A model generated the notes under the pieces. That model ran no database searches. It was not told where the DNA came from and was given only the letters and a program-made list of their open reading frames with translations. DNA of 64,000 nucleotides from CAINVV01 sp963663005 (GTDB lineage: Bacteria; Bacteroidota; Bacteroidia; Bacteroidales; Prolixibacteraceae). Position 1 is the stretch's first letter, and every line of letters starts with the position of its first letter. The position numbers and the translations under genes were made by a program. The stretch lies in contig CAXXHH010000015.1 in NCBI GenBank assembly GCA_963663005.2, positions 248,001 through 312,000 on the forward strand, written 5' to 3'. Below are positions 62,860 to 64,000 of this stretch, piece by piece.

Positions 62860-64000
62860 TTACTCTTTCGTTTGCCAGCGGGGATCATACAGTCGTTTCT
62901 TGAATAAAGGAAAAGCCAGAATGCCAGCAAGAATAAATGGCACCAGCATTAAAAGCGGAAGAATAGCTTCGTGCAAAGGTTCGCCGCGCAGCGACTGACT
63001 AAGAAATACCTTGAGCCAAAAAGTGTAGGGGAAAATTACGGCAAAAGCTTTTGCAAGCAGCGGCATCCCCATTGCGGGGAAAGTGAGTCCTGAAAAAGTG
63101 AGCGCCATCATGGTGTACGCGCTTCCCAAAGAGAGTGTGAGCCTGAGATTTATGGTGATAGTCAGCAGGAGAACCGCCATTGCCATGTACGCCAAAATGA
63201 GCAAAAATTCCGAAAAAAGAATCAGCGCCAATGACCCGTTCAATGGCGTTCCCATCACCCTGATGAGTAAAATGTTCATTACCATTAAATTGAAAAAAAA
63301 CAGCAGGACATATGGAATGAGCTTACCTATCATGGCAACAGTTGTGCTTCCGCCAGCATGCTGAAGCCAATCATTTCCGGTACCTTCCTTCATTTCGATT
63401 CCGACAGCATAGGAGGTTCCAAGAAAAATAAATACGACGGCCAGTAGAGGCAATAATCCCATCATCAAAAAATAGGCGTAATTACTGTACGGGTTAAAAA
63501 GCAGGTGAACATCGGGACGTATTGGCTGTGCTTTCTGCATTGCGGTCTCAAGCGGAACTCCCTTTTTGACCATCGTTTGCACCTTAATCCCTGCCGACAA
63601 TGTCGACAAAGTAGTCACGAGTTGTGACTGGAGCATGCCGCCTTTCACCACATTCGTATTATTAAGGTACAATGCCAATTCACTTTGCATGCCCTTTTGA
63701 ACATTTTTCTCTAATCCTTCCGGGATATACAGGACGGCATCTATCTCTCCGCTCATCATCCTGTTTCTGGCTTCATCGAGTGAGGTCGATTTAAAGCTAA
63801 TTCTGGCCGCAGGAACGGCATCAACCATCCGGGCAATTTTTCGGGACAGCTGCGTCTGATCCATATCGACGACCGTAACCGGGAGTTCTCTCACGACGGC
63901 CGCTGAAAACATCCATGCGACAAGCAAGAAAACAGCTACCGGACCAAAAATTGTCGTAAACAGCAGAATCCAGCTATCCGAAATCCTTGTCACTTCCCGT
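62860..64000 (-). CDS. ABC-2 type transporter permease (5' truncated by window edge)
   Basis: The frame is open to the window edge (..REVTRISDSW), so the N-terminus lies beyond 64000; 379 residues are visible. Layout parallels its downstream paralogue: TM helix, extracytoplasmic domain (LPVTVVDMDQTQLSRKIARM, GEIDAVLYIP), then TM helices with NPYSNYAYFLMMGLLPL and TFSGLTFPAMGMP. Shared segments (VVDxDxxxLSRxxxRM, TLSAGI/TLSAGIEV) show that the two genes arose by duplication. Probably exports a small lipophilic compound or drug across the inner membrane with HlyD and TolC partners encoded further upstream. Confidence 0.87.
   Translation of the reverse strand, partial: REVTRISDSWILLFTTIFGPVAVFLLVAWMFSAAVVRELPVTVVDMDQTQLSRKIARMVDAVPAARISFKSTSLDEARNRMMSGEIDAVLYIPEGLEKNVQKGMQSELALYLNNTNVVKGGMLQSQLVTTLSTLSAGIKVQTMVKKGVPLETAMQKAQPIRPDVHLLFNPYSNYAYFLMMGLLPLLAVVFIFLGTSYAVGIEMKEGTGNDWLQHAGGSTTVAMIGKLIPYVLLFFFNLMVMNILLIRVMGTPLNGSLALILFSEFLLILAYMAMAVLLLTITINLRLTLSLGSAYTMMALTFSGLTFPAMGMPLLAKAFAVIFPYTFWLKVFLSQSLRGEPLHEAILPLLMLVPFILAGILAFPLFKKRLYDPRWQTKE

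Overview
The window comes from a member of the Bacteroidota. Evidence: a type IX secretion (T9SS) PorV protein, several secreted proteins with T9SS-type C-terminal tails, bacteroidetal domains (FISUMP, YDG, MBG, DUF4783, DUF4403, lamin-tail), bactofilin, and nine upstream matches to the TAnnTTTG -7 promoter element of this phylum. The genus cannot be read from the sequence. The two redox gene groups would suit an anaerobe or facultative anaerobe, but that is inference.

Layout. 1-1293: end of an ADP-ribosylglycohydrolase-family gene. 1426-7326 (minus): cold-shock protein, the conserved tig-clpP-clpX proteostasis group, tRNA-Leu(UAG), lptB (LPS export) and tatC (twin-arginine export). 7511-9697 (plus): recQ. 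9705-25320 (minus): a secretion cluster transcribed FISUMP-domain protein -> TlpA-like thioredoxin -> 3,725-residue YDG/MBG repeat protein with a T9SS tail -> porV. 25477-29623 (minus): a multi-TM NtrY-like histidine kinase and rlmH. 29743-31188 (plus): DUF4783 protein and yihY. 31203-31718 (minus): ORF6N protein. 32055-45056 (plus): a second giant T9SS protein (4,333 residues) with seven propeller-like repeats, three 2.3-kb beta-helix modules and Ig/PKD-like domains. 45162-47103: ribD and prmC, divergent, with overlapping start codons. 47181-49720 (minus): polyferredoxin and Tat-signal DUF362 protein. 49789-51621 (minus): lamin-tail surface protein. 51849-56890: asd, hflX (minus), bactofilin (minus), acyl-CoA synthetase-like protein. 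56897-64000 (minus): an AADC-type decarboxylase, DUF4403 lipoprotein, class IV aminotransferase, ferredoxin-nitroreductase fusion, and two ABC-2 permeases, the last cut by the window edge.

How it fits together. The two giant genes fill about 24 kb, 38% of the window, and both appear to make T9SS-exported cell-surface or released proteins. PorV sits directly downstream of one of them. The giants share Ig-like modules, which points to module exchange. TatC in the window could serve the Tat-signal DUF362 protein. The rest is mostly housekeeping.

Intergenic DNA carries several non-coding elements: a three-copy 9-bp-periodic AGTACTT repeat, an 18-bp perfect palindrome before asd, a 21-bp-stem hairpin between the second giant and ribD, a decayed three-palindrome element upstream of hflX, and a long interrupted hairpin in the clpP leader. 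No CRISPR, insertion sequence, integrase or rRNA was seen.
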